This document shows, piece by piece, positions 31,094 to 40,040 of a stretch of 45,042 nt of DNA. The notes below the pieces were generated by a model that worked only from the letters and a program-made list of their open reading frames with translations, was not told the origin of the DNA and did not search any database. Source of the DNA: a virus; the IMG/VR virus record IMGVR_UViG_3300009172_002008, positions 1 through 45,042 of that record. The stretch is one strand, 5' to 3'. Position numbers and translations under genes: made by a program. Within the stretch, counting starts at the first letter, position 1. Every line of letters starts with the position of its first letter.

Positions 31094-31288
31094 ATGAAAA
31101 TTAACGGAATCACTGGTAATACTTATGGAGTAGAAATATCTATAGAAGTAGGTAATCCCTTTATTAAAGTAGCAGGAGAGCTACTAGCCACGGATATGAA
31201 AACTGTAAATTTATTTCTAAAAGCATATAGAATGGGTAGAGAGCATAAAAAACTAGAAATTCAAGCAGTATTAGGGATTATAAAATAA
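31094..31288 (+). CDS. Unknown 64-residue protein
   Basis: Begins MKINGITGNTYGVEISIEVG, with predicted beta strands then a basic helix (FLKAYRMGREHKKLEI). The stop shares a base with the start of the next gene. In the glycan operon; function unknown. Confidence 0.55.
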   Translation: MKINGITGNTYGVEISIEVGNPFIKVAGELLATDMKTVNLFLKAYRMGREHKKLEIQAVLGIIK

Positions 31289-32031
31289 TGGTTAAAATAA
31301 TAACCCCATATGTAAGTGAACAAGAAATAACTGAGCATAAACAACTTTTTTGGGAATATGATATATACTACGAAAGAGATGATGCAGGTATTGGCTCAGA
31401 TTTAATGTTTCAAAAAATGTGGAATAAGTTTCCTAATGAAGATATATTTATTTTACATGCAGATATGACTCCGCACCATGATAACTGGTTTGAAGAGGTT
31501 TTAGAATATGTCGAAAAATACCCAGAAGCAGGGATGTTTGGTTGCTTGTTATTATACCCGGCAAAAGATGTACAAGATAACTTTCTTATACAATCTGCAG
31601 GTGGAAAATTTACCAACGGCACTCCCGACCATTACGGAAGTGGTCTCATTATTGAGAATAAAACTCTTTTTAAACAAGAATTGGAAAGTGATACAGGTCA
31701 GTATAACTCAGTCAGAGAAGTTGCATGGACTACCTTTGGAGGCTGTTATATTAGACGAACTTTCATCGATACCGTTGGAAATTTCTCCCCAGAGTATGAG
31801 TGGACTTACAACAGAGACGTCGATTACTGCCTTACTGCACGAGAAAAAGGTAAAAAAATATACCAACTACCTGTAAGACTTATGCATCACGAGTCAAGAG
31901 ATAATAAGCGAATTAAACAAATAGATAATAGTAAAGTAGCTATGGAGTCTAGAAACCTAGCTAGGCTGCAGACGAAATGGGCAAACTCAAAATTTTATAA
32001 AACGCTGGACACGGAGATAAATAGTGGATAA
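31288..32031 (+). CDS. Glycosyltransferase family 2
   Basis: 247 residues. IFILHADMTP gives the DxD-like site near residue 56, WTTFGGCYIRR the GT2 mid block, and YNRDVDYCLTAREKG the ED motif with the catalytic-base region. Lacks membrane helices, so it acts in the cytoplasm on a nucleotide-activated sugar. Coupled to neighbours by overlaps. Confidence 0.8.
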   Translation: MVKIITPYVSEQEITEHKQLFWEYDIYYERDDAGIGSDLMFQKMWNKFPNEDIFILHADMTPHHDNWFEEVLEYVEKYPEAGMFGCLLLYPAKDVQDNFLIQSAGGKFTNGTPDHYGSGLIIENKTLFKQELESDTGQYNSVREVAWTTFGGCYIRRTFIDTVGNFSPEYEWTYNRDVDYCLTAREKGKKIYQLPVRLMHHESRDNKRIKQIDNSKVAMESRNLARLQTKWANSKFYKTLDTEINSG

Positions 32032-32257
32032 GATGTATGTAAGTAAAGAAGATTTAGCAAATACTCTTGGAAAATATAACTATAAGAAATCAAAGCCTAT
32101 ATTAACAGCGTTTTTACTTGTTTGGGTAGTATTAAGTGTGTTAACAATAGCTATAACAGTAATAGCGTGTATTATAGTAGGTATAATCGTAATCTTACTA
32201 TACATACCTTTTATGTTAGTAGATATCTTGCTAGAAAAATTATTAAATAAAGGATAA
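32024..32257 (+). CDS. Small two-helix membrane protein
   Basis: 77 residues from a GTG at 32024 with GGAG seven bases before; an ATG at 32033 is the alternative. A short charged N-terminus is followed by two hydrophobic segments (about 28-50 and 52-68). Probably an inner-membrane partner of the neighbouring glycosyltransferase. No family recognised. Confidence 0.6.
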   Translation: MDKMYVSKEDLANTLGKYNYKKSKPILTAFLLVWVVLSVLTIAITVIACIIVGIIVILLYIPFMLVDILLEKLLNKG

Positions 32258-32260
32258 ATT

Positions 32261-33013
32261 ATGGGAAAAATCACAAAAGAATGGGTTCAAGCAGCACTAA
32301 AACTAGCTGACAATGGACAGTCAAAATTAACAGAGAGAGAGCGTGAACTATTCGGATTAAGTTCAGAAAGACTGCGCTGCTTAATAAACAATGTATGTGC
32401 TGTTAAAGATATATCATACCTAGAAATAGGTATTTATAGAGGGTCAACAGCTTTAGCAGCTGCCTACGGAAACGATACTACACGTGTAGTAGGTGTAGAC
32501 AACTTTAAATACGACGAAAGAGAGCCTGATAAGTGGGCTCCAGAAGGTTTTATTCATAGTAATATGAAAAGTCAAATGGAAGCTAACTTAGCTAGATATA
32601 CTACAGGAGATAATGGAGTTACTTTAGATAACATAGAGATTATAGAAAGTAGTTTTGAAGATATAGACTGGGATAAACAAAAAAAGTTTGATGTAGTATT
32701 TTTTGATGTAGTACCTGTTAACACATCTTTATACGATGACTTTTTTAACAAAACCCTAAAAGCTATGAATACAGAAGCAGTGCTTATGTTTTCTCAATAT
32801 TCTAATCCTGAACATGCTAGAGATTTAGAAGCTGCGCTACTAAGGCATGCAGATAAACTAGATATTACTTGGCAAGAAAAAAGAACTAATAGTGGTACTA
32901 GTAATGCTAATCATTACTATTCTGGTGTATCTATTTATGGTATTAAGAAAAAAACAGTAAAAGTAGTTGCTACACCTAAAACTCCAGCAAAGATCGTGGT
33001 AAAAGATGCTTAA
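32261..33013 (+). CDS. Class I SAM methyltransferase (CmcI/Methyltransf_24 type)
   Basis: 250 residues. YLEIGIYRGSTALAAA near 52-67 is motif I, VVGVDNF the acidic motif II, and DVVFFDVVP motif IV. The C-terminal tail is Lys/Val/Pro-rich (KKTVKVVATPKTPAK). It probably O-methylates a sugar in the island. Overlaps the next gene by 8 bases. Confidence 0.75.
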   Translation: MGKITKEWVQAALKLADNGQSKLTERERELFGLSSERLRCLINNVCAVKDISYLEIGIYRGSTALAAAYGNDTTRVVGVDNFKYDEREPDKWAPEGFIHSNMKSQMEANLARYTTGDNGVTLDNIEIIESSFEDIDWDKQKKFDVVFFDVVPVNTSLYDDFFNKTLKAMNTEAVLMFSQYSNPEHARDLEAALLRHADKLDITWQEKRTNSGTSNANHYYSGVSIYGIKKKTVKVVATPKTPAKIVVKDA

Positions 33014-33830
33014 GAAGAGTGTAATTAGTTTAATAAGTTACGATGCTGGTTACTTACCTAATAGCATATCTAGTTATTATGATTATGTTGATGAGATTAT
33101 ACTAGGACTTGACATAGATAGAGTTAGTTGGAGCAATAACTCTTTTACATTTAATGAAGAAAAGTTATTTTCAGAACTTTCAGAGATTGACGTTGATAAC
33201 AAAATATCAATTATAGAAGATAATTTTCATCAATCTGCCATAGCTATAGAAAATGACAACTACGAACGTAATTTTTTAAAAGCAGAGTGTAATAATGATT
33301 GGGTATTCAGTTTTGATGCTGATGAGTACTTAGTAAATGCTAAAGATTTTTTCTATAACTATTGTCCCTTAGTAGAGAAGTATGCTGATAAAATAGATAT
33401 TTGTATGACATGGGCTACTCCTTATAAAATAATTGATGATACTATATTAGTAATAGCAAACAAAGATGACTCTCCATTTTATGGAGAAAATCAAGGAGTA
33501 GTTACTCATAAAAATAGTACTTTTACTTACGCTAGATGGACAGATAAAAGTGCTACAGGCCATAACAGAGTTATATCTCCTTTGATAGCTATTCATTGGA
33601 GTTTGTGTAGATCTAAAGAAGACTTGCATGAAAAAATACATAATATAGGTCATTCTGACCTAGTAGAAAATGATCCTTTTTATAATATTTGGGATAAAGT
33701 CACCCTTGATAATTATAAAGAACTTGAAAACTTTAAAACATCAGGATTAGGACAGGCACAGTGGCCAAAGCTATATGCTTTACCTCTAGAGCAATTAGAA
33801 TCTTATTATCAACAATATGGAGTATTATAA
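33006..33830 (+). CDS. Glycosyltransferase family 2-like
   Basis: 274 residues. SFDADEYLVNA near 101-111 is the DxD region of a GT-A fold; an N-terminal strand-helix nucleotide-binding pattern precedes it. AIHWSLCRSKED and HNIGHSD later could bind the acceptor. ATGA overlap with the next gene. Substrate unknown. Confidence 0.7.
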   Translation: MLKKSVISLISYDAGYLPNSISSYYDYVDEIILGLDIDRVSWSNNSFTFNEEKLFSELSEIDVDNKISIIEDNFHQSAIAIENDNYERNFLKAECNNDWVFSFDADEYLVNAKDFFYNYCPLVEKYADKIDICMTWATPYKIIDDTILVIANKDDSPFYGENQGVVTHKNSTFTYARWTDKSATGHNRVISPLIAIHWSLCRSKEDLHEKIHNIGHSDLVENDPFYNIWDKVTLDNYKELENFKTSGLGQAQWPKLYALPLEQLESYYQQYGVL

Positions 33831-34987
33831 TGAAAATAGAATTTGTTGGTAAGTTCTACGATAATCATTCTCTAAGTATAGTAAATAGAAATATTGTACT
33901 GGAGCTAGTTAAGAAAGGCCAAGAGGTATCTATAGTACCTTTAGATGCTTATGACCCGTCATACGGTGTTGATAAGGAGCATATTAAAACTCTTAAAAAT
34001 ATAGAGGGAGTTGAGAATGATAGTCCTGATATTCAGGTTAGACACACGTACCCACCTATATGGAACTGGCCTGTAAGTGATAAAACTAAAATTGTATATA
34101 TACAGCCATGGGAGTATCCAAAAGCTCCTTTTGAATGGCAGTATAAGTTTGAAACTTTTGCGGATGCTCTGATAGTACCTAGTAACTACGTAAGTGAGGT
34201 TTTTGGTAAGGGCGGTTTAAATCCTTTAGACGGTTTCGTCGTACCTAACGGATATAATGACTCGTTATTTAATAATGAAACTGGAGATTCTGTAGAGCAT
34301 TTAGGTGTTGATAAGTCTAAGTTTAATTTTGTATATGTAGGCAACTCTCAGTGGAGAAAAGGATTAGATATTTTACTCAATGTATGGGCTAATTCTTTTA
34401 AAAAATACGATAATGCTAAATTAATTGTTAAAGATAATCCTAGAATCTATGGTAAAAATAATCTATTACAAGAAATTATTAATATGCAATATAAAACAGG
34501 ATGTGCTGAAGTTATATATATTGATGATGATTTGACAGAAAAAGAAATGTCAGATGTATATAAATCTAGTAATGTACTAGTACATCCTTACAGAGCTGAA
34601 GGTTTTGGTATGCATGTACAGGAAGCCGTAGCTTGTGGGTGTATACCTATTATTTCTGCTAACGGACCTACAGATGATTTTATACCTAATGATATAGGCA
34701 TAAAGCTACCTACACAAGGAAAAGCAATAAATATAACAGATCCTTCTATATTTGCTATGAAACCTGGTGATGCAGCTACTTTAATGAGCACTCATACTTT
34801 TATACAAGAGCCGAGAGCAGAGGAACTTGACAAAGCTCTTAAATACGTATATCATAGTCATGAAAAAGATGCTATGTATGAAAAAGTTAAAAGCATAAGC
34901 ACCCTTACAAACTGGTCTACAGTAGTAGATAACTATATTGGAGTATTTAATGAAATCAACGGAAGACTACCTAAAAGACTTAGATGA
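33830..34987 (+). CDS. Glycosyltransferase family 4 (GT-B)
   Basis: 385 residues from the ATG at 33830; an in-frame extension to 33761 would lie inside the previous gene. VPNGYNDSLFN, FVYVGNSQWRKGLDIL and the EGFGMHVQEAVACG block (E-x7-E type) define the retaining GT-B enzymes. It transfers a sugar from a nucleotide donor to a growing glycan. Third or fourth transferase in the operon, suggesting a multi-sugar product. Confidence 0.85.
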   Translation: MKIEFVGKFYDNHSLSIVNRNIVLELVKKGQEVSIVPLDAYDPSYGVDKEHIKTLKNIEGVENDSPDIQVRHTYPPIWNWPVSDKTKIVYIQPWEYPKAPFEWQYKFETFADALIVPSNYVSEVFGKGGLNPLDGFVVPNGYNDSLFNNETGDSVEHLGVDKSKFNFVYVGNSQWRKGLDILLNVWANSFKKYDNAKLIVKDNPRIYGKNNLLQEIINMQYKTGCAEVIYIDDDLTEKEMSDVYKSSNVLVHPYRAEGFGMHVQEAVACGCIPIISANGPTDDFIPNDIGIKLPTQGKAINITDPSIFAMKPGDAATLMSTHTFIQEPRAEELDKALKYVYHSHEKDAMYEKVKSISTLTNWSTVVDNYIGVFNEINGRLPKRLR

Positions 34988-35432
34988 TTTTTTTGATAGC
35001 TTACCTGATCAAAAAGAACAAGGTGCTTTAGAATACAAAATATTGGAGGATTTTCACGGAAATCCCCCTATTATTAATCAAGAAATGATAGGTAAATTAC
35101 CTACGTTAACTAAAAAAGCTAAAGAATATATAGTTAATAACATGACAGAAGAATCTGCCTTCATGTTTTCAGTAAATGGAGGAGGTTGTAGTGGTTTTAA
35201 TTACTCTTTTGAGGTAGTAGACACTTCTTCTATAACAGATAATGAAATTAACATAAGTAACAATCCTTTAGCTTTTGTAGATAAACAAAGCTTACAATTC
35301 GTAGCAGGGGCTAGTATAGATATTAAAGTAACAGGGTTGACAACCGCTTTTACTGTAACTAATCCCGGAGCTAAAGCTAGTTGCGGATGCGGTACAAGTT
35401 TTGCTTACAACGAAAAGTTACTTATTCCATGA
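34950..35432 (+). CDS. A-type Fe-S carrier (HesB/IscA/ErpA-like)
   Basis: 160 residues from the ATG at 34950 (GGAG six bases before). FSVNGGGCSGF gives C80 and SCGCGTSF gives C145 and C147, the C-x64-C-x-C arrangement of A-type carriers. An N-terminal extension of about 45 residues is added to the roughly 110-residue core. It delivers Fe-S clusters to apo-proteins such as the radical SAM enzyme here or host enzymes. Overlaps both neighbours. Confidence 0.85.
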   Translation: MKSTEDYLKDLDDFFDSLPDQKEQGALEYKILEDFHGNPPIINQEMIGKLPTLTKKAKEYIVNNMTEESAFMFSVNGGGCSGFNYSFEVVDTSSITDNEINISNNPLAFVDKQSLQFVAGASIDIKVTGLTTAFTVTNPGAKASCGCGTSFAYNEKLLIP

Positions 35433-36061
35433 TAGACTACAATTGGATAGTAAATAAAAGTAACTTACCTTGGTTAAAACTTGCTTTAGATTTTGATCAT
35501 GAAGGTATGTTAGCAGAAGCCCAAGCTATTAAACATCTATTTGTAGCTCATAGAGATCAAGATCAAGGTGCTTATAGACATAAAGGTTGGAGAAGCTTAT
35601 GTATACATGGGGTATCTTCTGAAAAAACTAATCATTATGAGCAATATGGATATAAATCTAATCAAAATACGCCTTATATATGGACTGAGATAGCTGATCT
35701 ATGTCCAATAACTACAAATTTTTTCAAACAAGTATTTCCTTTTGATACCTATTACAGGGTAAGATTTATGCTATTAGATCCACAAGGTTTTATAACACCG
35801 CATCAAGATGCATTTGAAAATAAACTTTCTCCTATTAATATAGCCTTAAATAACCCAGAAGGTTGTAAATTTAAAATGAAAGACCATAAAGGTTATGTAC
35901 CTTTTAATAAAGGTACAGCATTTCTATTAGATGTAGGTAATACTCATGCAGTATTTAATGATAGTAATGACGATAGGTATCATATGATAGTACACGGTAA
36001 ACCTAATAAAGAATTTAAAAAGTTAGTAGAAACAAGCTATGAGAAAAATGGGAATAAATAA
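35429..36061 (+). CDS. Asp/Asn beta-hydroxylase-like oxygenase
   Basis: 210 residues from the ATG at 35429 (ATGA with the Fe-S carrier stop). VRFMLLDPQGFITPHQDAFE carries HxD near 125-127, and VGNTHAVFND the distal His near 170, with an Arg/His pair after (RYHMIVH). This is the aspartyl-hydroxylase branch of double-stranded beta-helix enzymes. Uses 2-oxoglutarate and Fe(II). Target unknown. Confidence 0.75.
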   Translation: MIDYNWIVNKSNLPWLKLALDFDHEGMLAEAQAIKHLFVAHRDQDQGAYRHKGWRSLCIHGVSSEKTNHYEQYGYKSNQNTPYIWTEIADLCPITTNFFKQVFPFDTYYRVRFMLLDPQGFITPHQDAFENKLSPINIALNNPEGCKFKMKDHKGYVPFNKGTAFLLDVGNTHAVFNDSNDDRYHMIVHGKPNKEFKKLVETSYEKNGNK

Positions 36062-37406
36062 AAATTATGTTGTAGGCATCTATGATGATAGAGCTATGAA
36101 TAATAATATGACTCAGCATGAAAAGTTAAAAGAAATAACAGAGTTTTTTACAAGATTTAAATATTTTGGCCCTGTCATAGTTAAGCAGTCGGTAAATGAG
36201 GTATTAGATGAGGCTTTAACACATGGAGTAGACTATTGTGTAGTACAGTCGGTAGGTCATATAATAAAAGATGCTTTATTCTTTAAACATATAGAAAAGT
36301 ATATAAAAGATATGAATTTTTTTGTATCAGGACATATATTAGATAAACAAACAGAAAATAGTCAGAGTCCTGAAGGACAAGGCTATTACGGATTACATAA
36401 ACAGTGTATGCTAGTTAATCTTAAGTATTATAAAGATTTTGATAAACCTGTTTTTGGAAATAAAAAAGCATCTAAAAACGAAATCGTAGCAAAGGCAGAA
36501 AGACACATATCTAATATACACGATGACTATACTCCTGTTACTTTAAAACCTACAGAAGAGACTCAAGTATGCACTCCCTTAGTAGACGGCTGGAATTTTG
36601 TAAATAAAAGTTTAGAAAACGGATTAACAGTGTATAACTTTCACCCTAAAATAAGAGAGTCTAAGCAATATGTATATCCTACTACTAGTGCTGCAGACTT
36701 AGAAACTCAACTTAGCTGGATAAATAACATAGTCAATTATGCACCTACTTGCGTATTTTTCTGGAATACCGAAACTTATGCAGATTTAAAGTATGTAAAT
36801 ATAAAAAAACCTATAAAACATTTATATGCTGTAGCTGCTAGTTTTAAACCAAATATGATATTAAACACTTATGGTTTTGAAGATGATACAAAAGTTACTT
36901 TTTATGACTATAGTAAACAGGCTTTAGCTTTTAAAAAGATGTTACTAAATAATTGGGATGGCGAAGACTATCCAGCATTTTTAAGATGGGCTAAAGCTAA
37001 GTATCAAATAAATGAAACAGGCGGTGTAGAGACAGAGCATCAAACGTATGAGCAGTTATGGGAACGAGAAATTAACTGGTGGGGGTCAGAAAAAATAATT
37101 AAAGACCACTGGGACAGATATAAAAATTTAAAACATAAATTTATTCACTTAGATATATGTGAGACGCCAGAAAAACTAACTAAAAACGTTAGTACTGAAG
37201 GAGAATCTGTAATATGGTGGAGTAACGCTTTTCATACTGTAGGGGCTCAATACGTTAGAGGTTTACACGGTGTTAAAATTTGTTATAATGAGTGGTTAAA
37301 ACAGCTATCAGATAGAAACGAAAACTTATGGATTCTTGGCAAAGATTACTTAGATAAACCTGTCGAGGGTACGAGAATAAAGGAATATATTGATGCACGA
37401 AGATAA
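36048..37406 (+). CDS. Unknown 452-residue protein in glycan operon
   Basis: The largest unrecognised protein. Start ATG at 36048 chosen; another ATG lies three codons upstream. N-terminal half has Rossmann-like strand-helix pattern (YCVVQSVGHIIKDALFF, FFVSGHILDK) like a glycosyltransferase, with HKQCMLVNLKYYK. The C-terminal half is rich in Trp/Tyr (EREINWWGSEKII, SVIWWSNAFHT). Could be a glycosyltransferase or a glycan-binding protein. No motif allows a firm call. Confidence 0.55.
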   Translation: MGINKNYVVGIYDDRAMNNNMTQHEKLKEITEFFTRFKYFGPVIVKQSVNEVLDEALTHGVDYCVVQSVGHIIKDALFFKHIEKYIKDMNFFVSGHILDKQTENSQSPEGQGYYGLHKQCMLVNLKYYKDFDKPVFGNKKASKNEIVAKAERHISNIHDDYTPVTLKPTEETQVCTPLVDGWNFVNKSLENGLTVYNFHPKIRESKQYVYPTTSAADLETQLSWINNIVNYAPTCVFFWNTETYADLKYVNIKKPIKHLYAVAASFKPNMILNTYGFEDDTKVTFYDYSKQALAFKKMLLNNWDGEDYPAFLRWAKAKYQINETGGVETEHQTYEQLWEREINWWGSEKIIKDHWDRYKNLKHKFIHLDICETPEKLTKNVSTEGESVIWWSNAFHTVGAQYVRGLHGVKICYNEWLKQLSDRNENLWILGKDYLDKPVEGTRIKEYIDARR

Positions 37407-37596
37407 ATTAAAACTATTTGTTAATGAAGATGAATTAAGAAACTTTTGTATAGTAAATGGCTATGATATTGGGTTGACTGACGCTACAGTAGCTAGATGG
37501 AAATCTAATAAAGATAAAAAAATACCATTAATTAAAGCTGGTATGAAAAAAATAACTAGAATGATGGATCCGAATGCTGTTGAGAGCAAAGACTAA
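37393..37596 (+). CDS. Unknown 67-residue basic protein
   Basis: ATG at 37393 with AAAGGA upstream. A helical, Lys-rich sequence (DATVARWKSNKDKKIP, then LIKAGMKKITRMM) that could form a small helix-turn-helix. Overlaps both neighbours by about 14-23 bases. Function unknown. Confidence 0.55.
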   Translation: MHEDKLKLFVNEDELRNFCIVNGYDIGLTDATVARWKSNKDKKIPLIKAGMKKITRMMDPNAVESKD

Positions 37597-38176
37597 ACTT
37601 TCTTTCTCTAACGAATGGTTAGACAAGTTAAAGTTTCAACCTCATATAGATCAAGATTTAGCGGGAAACTGTGATGCCATTGCTGTTAAAAGTGGTACTG
37701 GAAGTGTTTTTGATTTTTATAGAGGTAATGGATTAGATCCGTTTGAAAATCCCGAAGAATATAAGTATACTAAATTATACGAGCAGCTAAATGATGTTAA
37801 AAAATTAGTAGATTATTTTCAGTTTTGTAGTACTAGAGTTAGAATACATAAACAGGCTCCTGGTAATATTATACCGTTACACGTAGATGAAAACAATTGG
37901 TTTGATACCCCGCCAGATAAGTATATGATTAGAAGCATTACTGCTCTTACTGCCGATAGTAATTTTGTATATAAGTTTATATACAAAGATAAAGAATATA
38001 CTTATAATCTTGAGCAGGGAGAAACAATTATATTTGATCCAGACTTTGTACAGCACGGTATGGATAACAAATCTACAGATAAAACTAGATATGCTCTAGT
38101 ACATATATTTAGAGCATATCCTGTTACGCAATGGTTTAAATCTTTTGTGTATGATGAGAAAGTTATTACTTTATGA
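37574..38176 (+). CDS. 2OG-type double-stranded beta-helix protein
   Basis: 200 residues. IIPLHVDENNW gives HxD near 103-105, and FVQHGMDNKS the distal His near 162, followed by TRYALVHIF with an Arg. Same metal-ligand set as the Asp-hydroxylase-like proteins elsewhere in the window. Start overlaps the previous gene by 23 bases and may be a few codons later. Substrate unknown. Confidence 0.7.
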   Translation: MLLRAKTKLSFSNEWLDKLKFQPHIDQDLAGNCDAIAVKSGTGSVFDFYRGNGLDPFENPEEYKYTKLYEQLNDVKKLVDYFQFCSTRVRIHKQAPGNIIPLHVDENNWFDTPPDKYMIRSITALTADSNFVYKFIYKDKEYTYNLEQGETIIFDPDFVQHGMDNKSTDKTRYALVHIFRAYPVTQWFKSFVYDEKVITL

Positions 38177-38457
38177 ATATGAATATTGATTTTGGTACAG
38201 CTTTTCACAAGCCTAATGGAAATGCTGTGAAAGTAACAACTAATGAATTTAGAGATAAACTGTATCTCCATATTAGAGAGTACTCTATGGACGGAGATAC
38301 AGGCCAGTGGTATCCTACTAAATCTGGTTTTTCTATCCCTGCTGATGAAGTAACTTCACTTATACCTTTATTAGAGGATGCGGGAGAAGCAGTAGCAATG
38401 AGATACAACTGGGATACACAATTAGAATTTGACTTAGGAGAGAGCGATGAGTATTAA
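38173..38457 (+). CDS. PC4/p15-like ssDNA-binding protein
   Basis: 94 residues. NEFRDKLYLHIREYSMDG, then QWYPTKSGFSIPADEV and a C-terminal helix follow the PC4 pattern (F-x-G-K-x-Y-x-x-I-R-x-Y ... W-x-P-T-K-x-G). PC4-fold proteins dimerise and bind single-stranded DNA; in phages and bacteria they act as transcription or replication cofactors. Overlaps both neighbours, suggesting coupled expression with the HTH protein that follows. Confidence 0.8.
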   Translation: MNMNIDFGTAFHKPNGNAVKVTTNEFRDKLYLHIREYSMDGDTGQWYPTKSGFSIPADEVTSLIPLLEDAGEAVAMRYNWDTQLEFDLGESDEY

Positions 38458-38755
38458 AGCATGGAATGATGAGCAAGAGGCGGAACTAATAAATCTTTAC
38501 AATGAACAAGATATTAGAGATGTACATAAGTTAGCTTCGCACTTTGCAAAAGGTTATAGAAGTGTTATAAGTAAGTTAGTTCAACTTAAAATATATGAAA
38601 AGCCTGAAATAGAAGAAGAAGATAAGTCTTTAACTGTAAAAGTTATGCTTAGAGAGTTAGAAGATATTTTAGGACTAGATGTACAAGGGACTAATCTTAA
38701 TAAAAAAGAAAACTTACAAAAGTTACTAGAAGCAATTAAACGCAAGGTAAAATAG
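38447..38755 (+). CDS. Myb/HTH-like protein
   Basis: 102 residues. KAWNDEQEAELINLYNEQ, then KLASHFAKGYRSVISKLVQL form a SANT/Myb-like or sigma-like helix-turn-helix, as in many marine phage regulators. The C-terminal half is acidic then helical. Likely binds DNA. It directly follows the PC4-like gene. Confidence 0.7.
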   Translation: MSIKAWNDEQEAELINLYNEQDIRDVHKLASHFAKGYRSVISKLVQLKIYEKPEIEEEDKSLTVKVMLRELEDILGLDVQGTNLNKKENLQKLLEAIKRKVK

Positions 38756-38757
38756 GT

Positions 38758-39315
38758 ATGAATAAACAAGAAAGCTACCATAAATATATTTCCAGAAAAT
38801 ATAAAGATCTTGATGGTATGCAGCAATCAAGTATTAAAGAAGTTGCTGATGAATATATAGATAAAACTATAAAAGAAATATCAGTGTTAGATTCGCATCC
38901 TGACCTTGAAGTTACGTTAGTTAAAGACGCTTATAAAGAGTTTACCAATTACGAGATAGACGTAGATAGTGACAGTACTATGGGTAATTTTAAAGAACCT
39001 CTTCCTGATTTTTTATCAAAACCTGTCGGAGGTTTTAATGAAGGTATGAAGTTTGATCAAGGTAAGCCTGACTATTCTTTAGTACCTTTTGCAGCATTAG
39101 ATGAAGTAGTTAAAGTATTAACTCACGGAGCTGATAAATATGGAAGATTTAATTGGGAAAAAGTAGAGGCTATTCGATACCAAGCAGCTACTATGAGACA
39201 TTTTTCGAAATTCATGCAGGGTGAAAAGATTGATCCAGATTCTGATATACACCACTTAGCTCATGCAATTACTAGTCTTATGTTTATGTTAGATATTGAA
39301 CTAAGAGATAAGTAA
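38758..39315 (+). CDS. dATP/dGTP diphosphohydrolase-like (MazG-type)
   Basis: 185 residues. The C-terminal 95 residues have MKFDQGKPDYSLVPFAALDE, HGADKYGRFNW and HLAHAITSLMFML, the DUF5664-type pattern related to the MazG all-alpha NTP pyrophosphatases, with Glu/Asp/His for metal binding. Such proteins hydrolyse dATP and dGTP to monophosphates and can feed modified-purine synthesis. The N-terminal 80 residues are helical and unknown. No PurZ-like enzyme lies in this window. Confidence 0.75.
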   Translation: MNKQESYHKYISRKYKDLDGMQQSSIKEVADEYIDKTIKEISVLDSHPDLEVTLVKDAYKEFTNYEIDVDSDSTMGNFKEPLPDFLSKPVGGFNEGMKFDQGKPDYSLVPFAALDEVVKVLTHGADKYGRFNWEKVEAIRYQAATMRHFSKFMQGEKIDPDSDIHHLAHAITSLMFMLDIELRDK

Positions 39316-39998
39316 TGAATTTAATAATTTTAAATCAAGTAGAAGCTATGTTTCATACTTCTCCTTCTTTATTAAGAAATAAAAGTCAGTTAAGGCAGGC
39401 TATAGTAGGCATCTTTGATGTATTGCTAGAAGAAGTTGGCTTTCATAATATAGGTGAATTGGTTGACAGAATTGATGATGCTATTCTAGATCGATATTTT
39501 AGAGAGGTGTGGCAGCCTGAAACTAAAAAGTTTAAATATAGTGGGTTAAAAGTAATAGATGAAGTTAATGCCCTTAACCCTAAAAAGGTGATAGATATAG
39601 GCTGTGGTTACAACGAATTTAAAGGTAAGATTAATAATTTAATAGGGTTAGACCCTTATAATAAGAATGCAGATATTAACGCCAAAACATTAGACTATGT
39701 TACCGATGAAAAGTATGATGTAGTATTAGCACTTGGTAGTATAAACTTTGGTAGTACTGATAAAGTTTTTTCTGAGTTAGAAAAAGTAGTAAGTTTAACT
39801 GCCGATGGAGGTAAGTTATTTTTTAGAGTAAACCCCGGAGTACAACATAATAAACCAGAATCTAAATGGATTTCATTTTACCCATGGTCAACTAACTTTA
39901 TTGTGAACGCTGCTAATTATCTTGGGGTTGACATTCTTGATATAAAGAACGATAATAGTAACAGAATGTATTTCGTGTGGGGAAAACCCACTACATAA
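39315..39998 (+). CDS. Class I SAM-dependent methyltransferase
   Basis: 227 residues. VIDIGCGYNEF near 92-102 is motif I, LIGLDPYN motif II and YDVVLALGSINFG motif IV; PGVQHNKPESKW near the C-terminus may shape the active site. The start shares a base with the previous stop. The first 70 residues are helical and have no known match. Substrate unknown. A promoter sits inside its 3' end. Confidence 0.75.
   Translation: MNLIILNQVEAMFHTSPSLLRNKSQLRQAIVGIFDVLLEEVGFHNIGELVDRIDDAILDRYFREVWQPETKKFKYSGLKVIDEVNALNPKKVIDIGCGYNEFKGKINNLIGLDPYNKNADINAKTLDYVTDEKYDVVLALGSINFGSTDKVFSELEKVVSLTADGGKLFFRVNPGVQHNKPESKWISFYPWSTNFIVNAANYLGVDILDIKNDNSNRMYFVWGKPTT
39928..39956 (+). promoter_or_regulatory. Promoter inside gene, ahead of transporter leader
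   Basis: TTGACA at 39928-39933, 17-base spacer, GATAAT at 39951-39956. It would start RNA at about 39963 and give a leader of about 115 bases before the TctA start. Confidence 0.6.
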
Positions 39999-40033
39999 AA
40001 CTAGTAACGCTCGCATAAAGAAGTTCACTAGTT
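39977..40033 (+). promoter_or_regulatory. Structured leader upstream of transporter genes
   Basis: Two hairpins: GTGGG/CCCAC (39977-39991) and AACTAGT/ACTAGTT (39999-40033), followed by the terminator hairpin. Together with the promoter upstream this looks like an attenuator leader. Confidence 0.4.
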
Positions 40034-40040
40034 AAGTTTT

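Noticed and set aside
31508-31876. 122-codon plus-strand frame
   Set aside because: Out-of-frame shadow of the GT2 gene, which has clear motifs.
39999-40033. Possible tRNA near the TctA gene
   Set aside because: Only a single 7-bp hairpin; no cloverleaf, T-loop or CCA.
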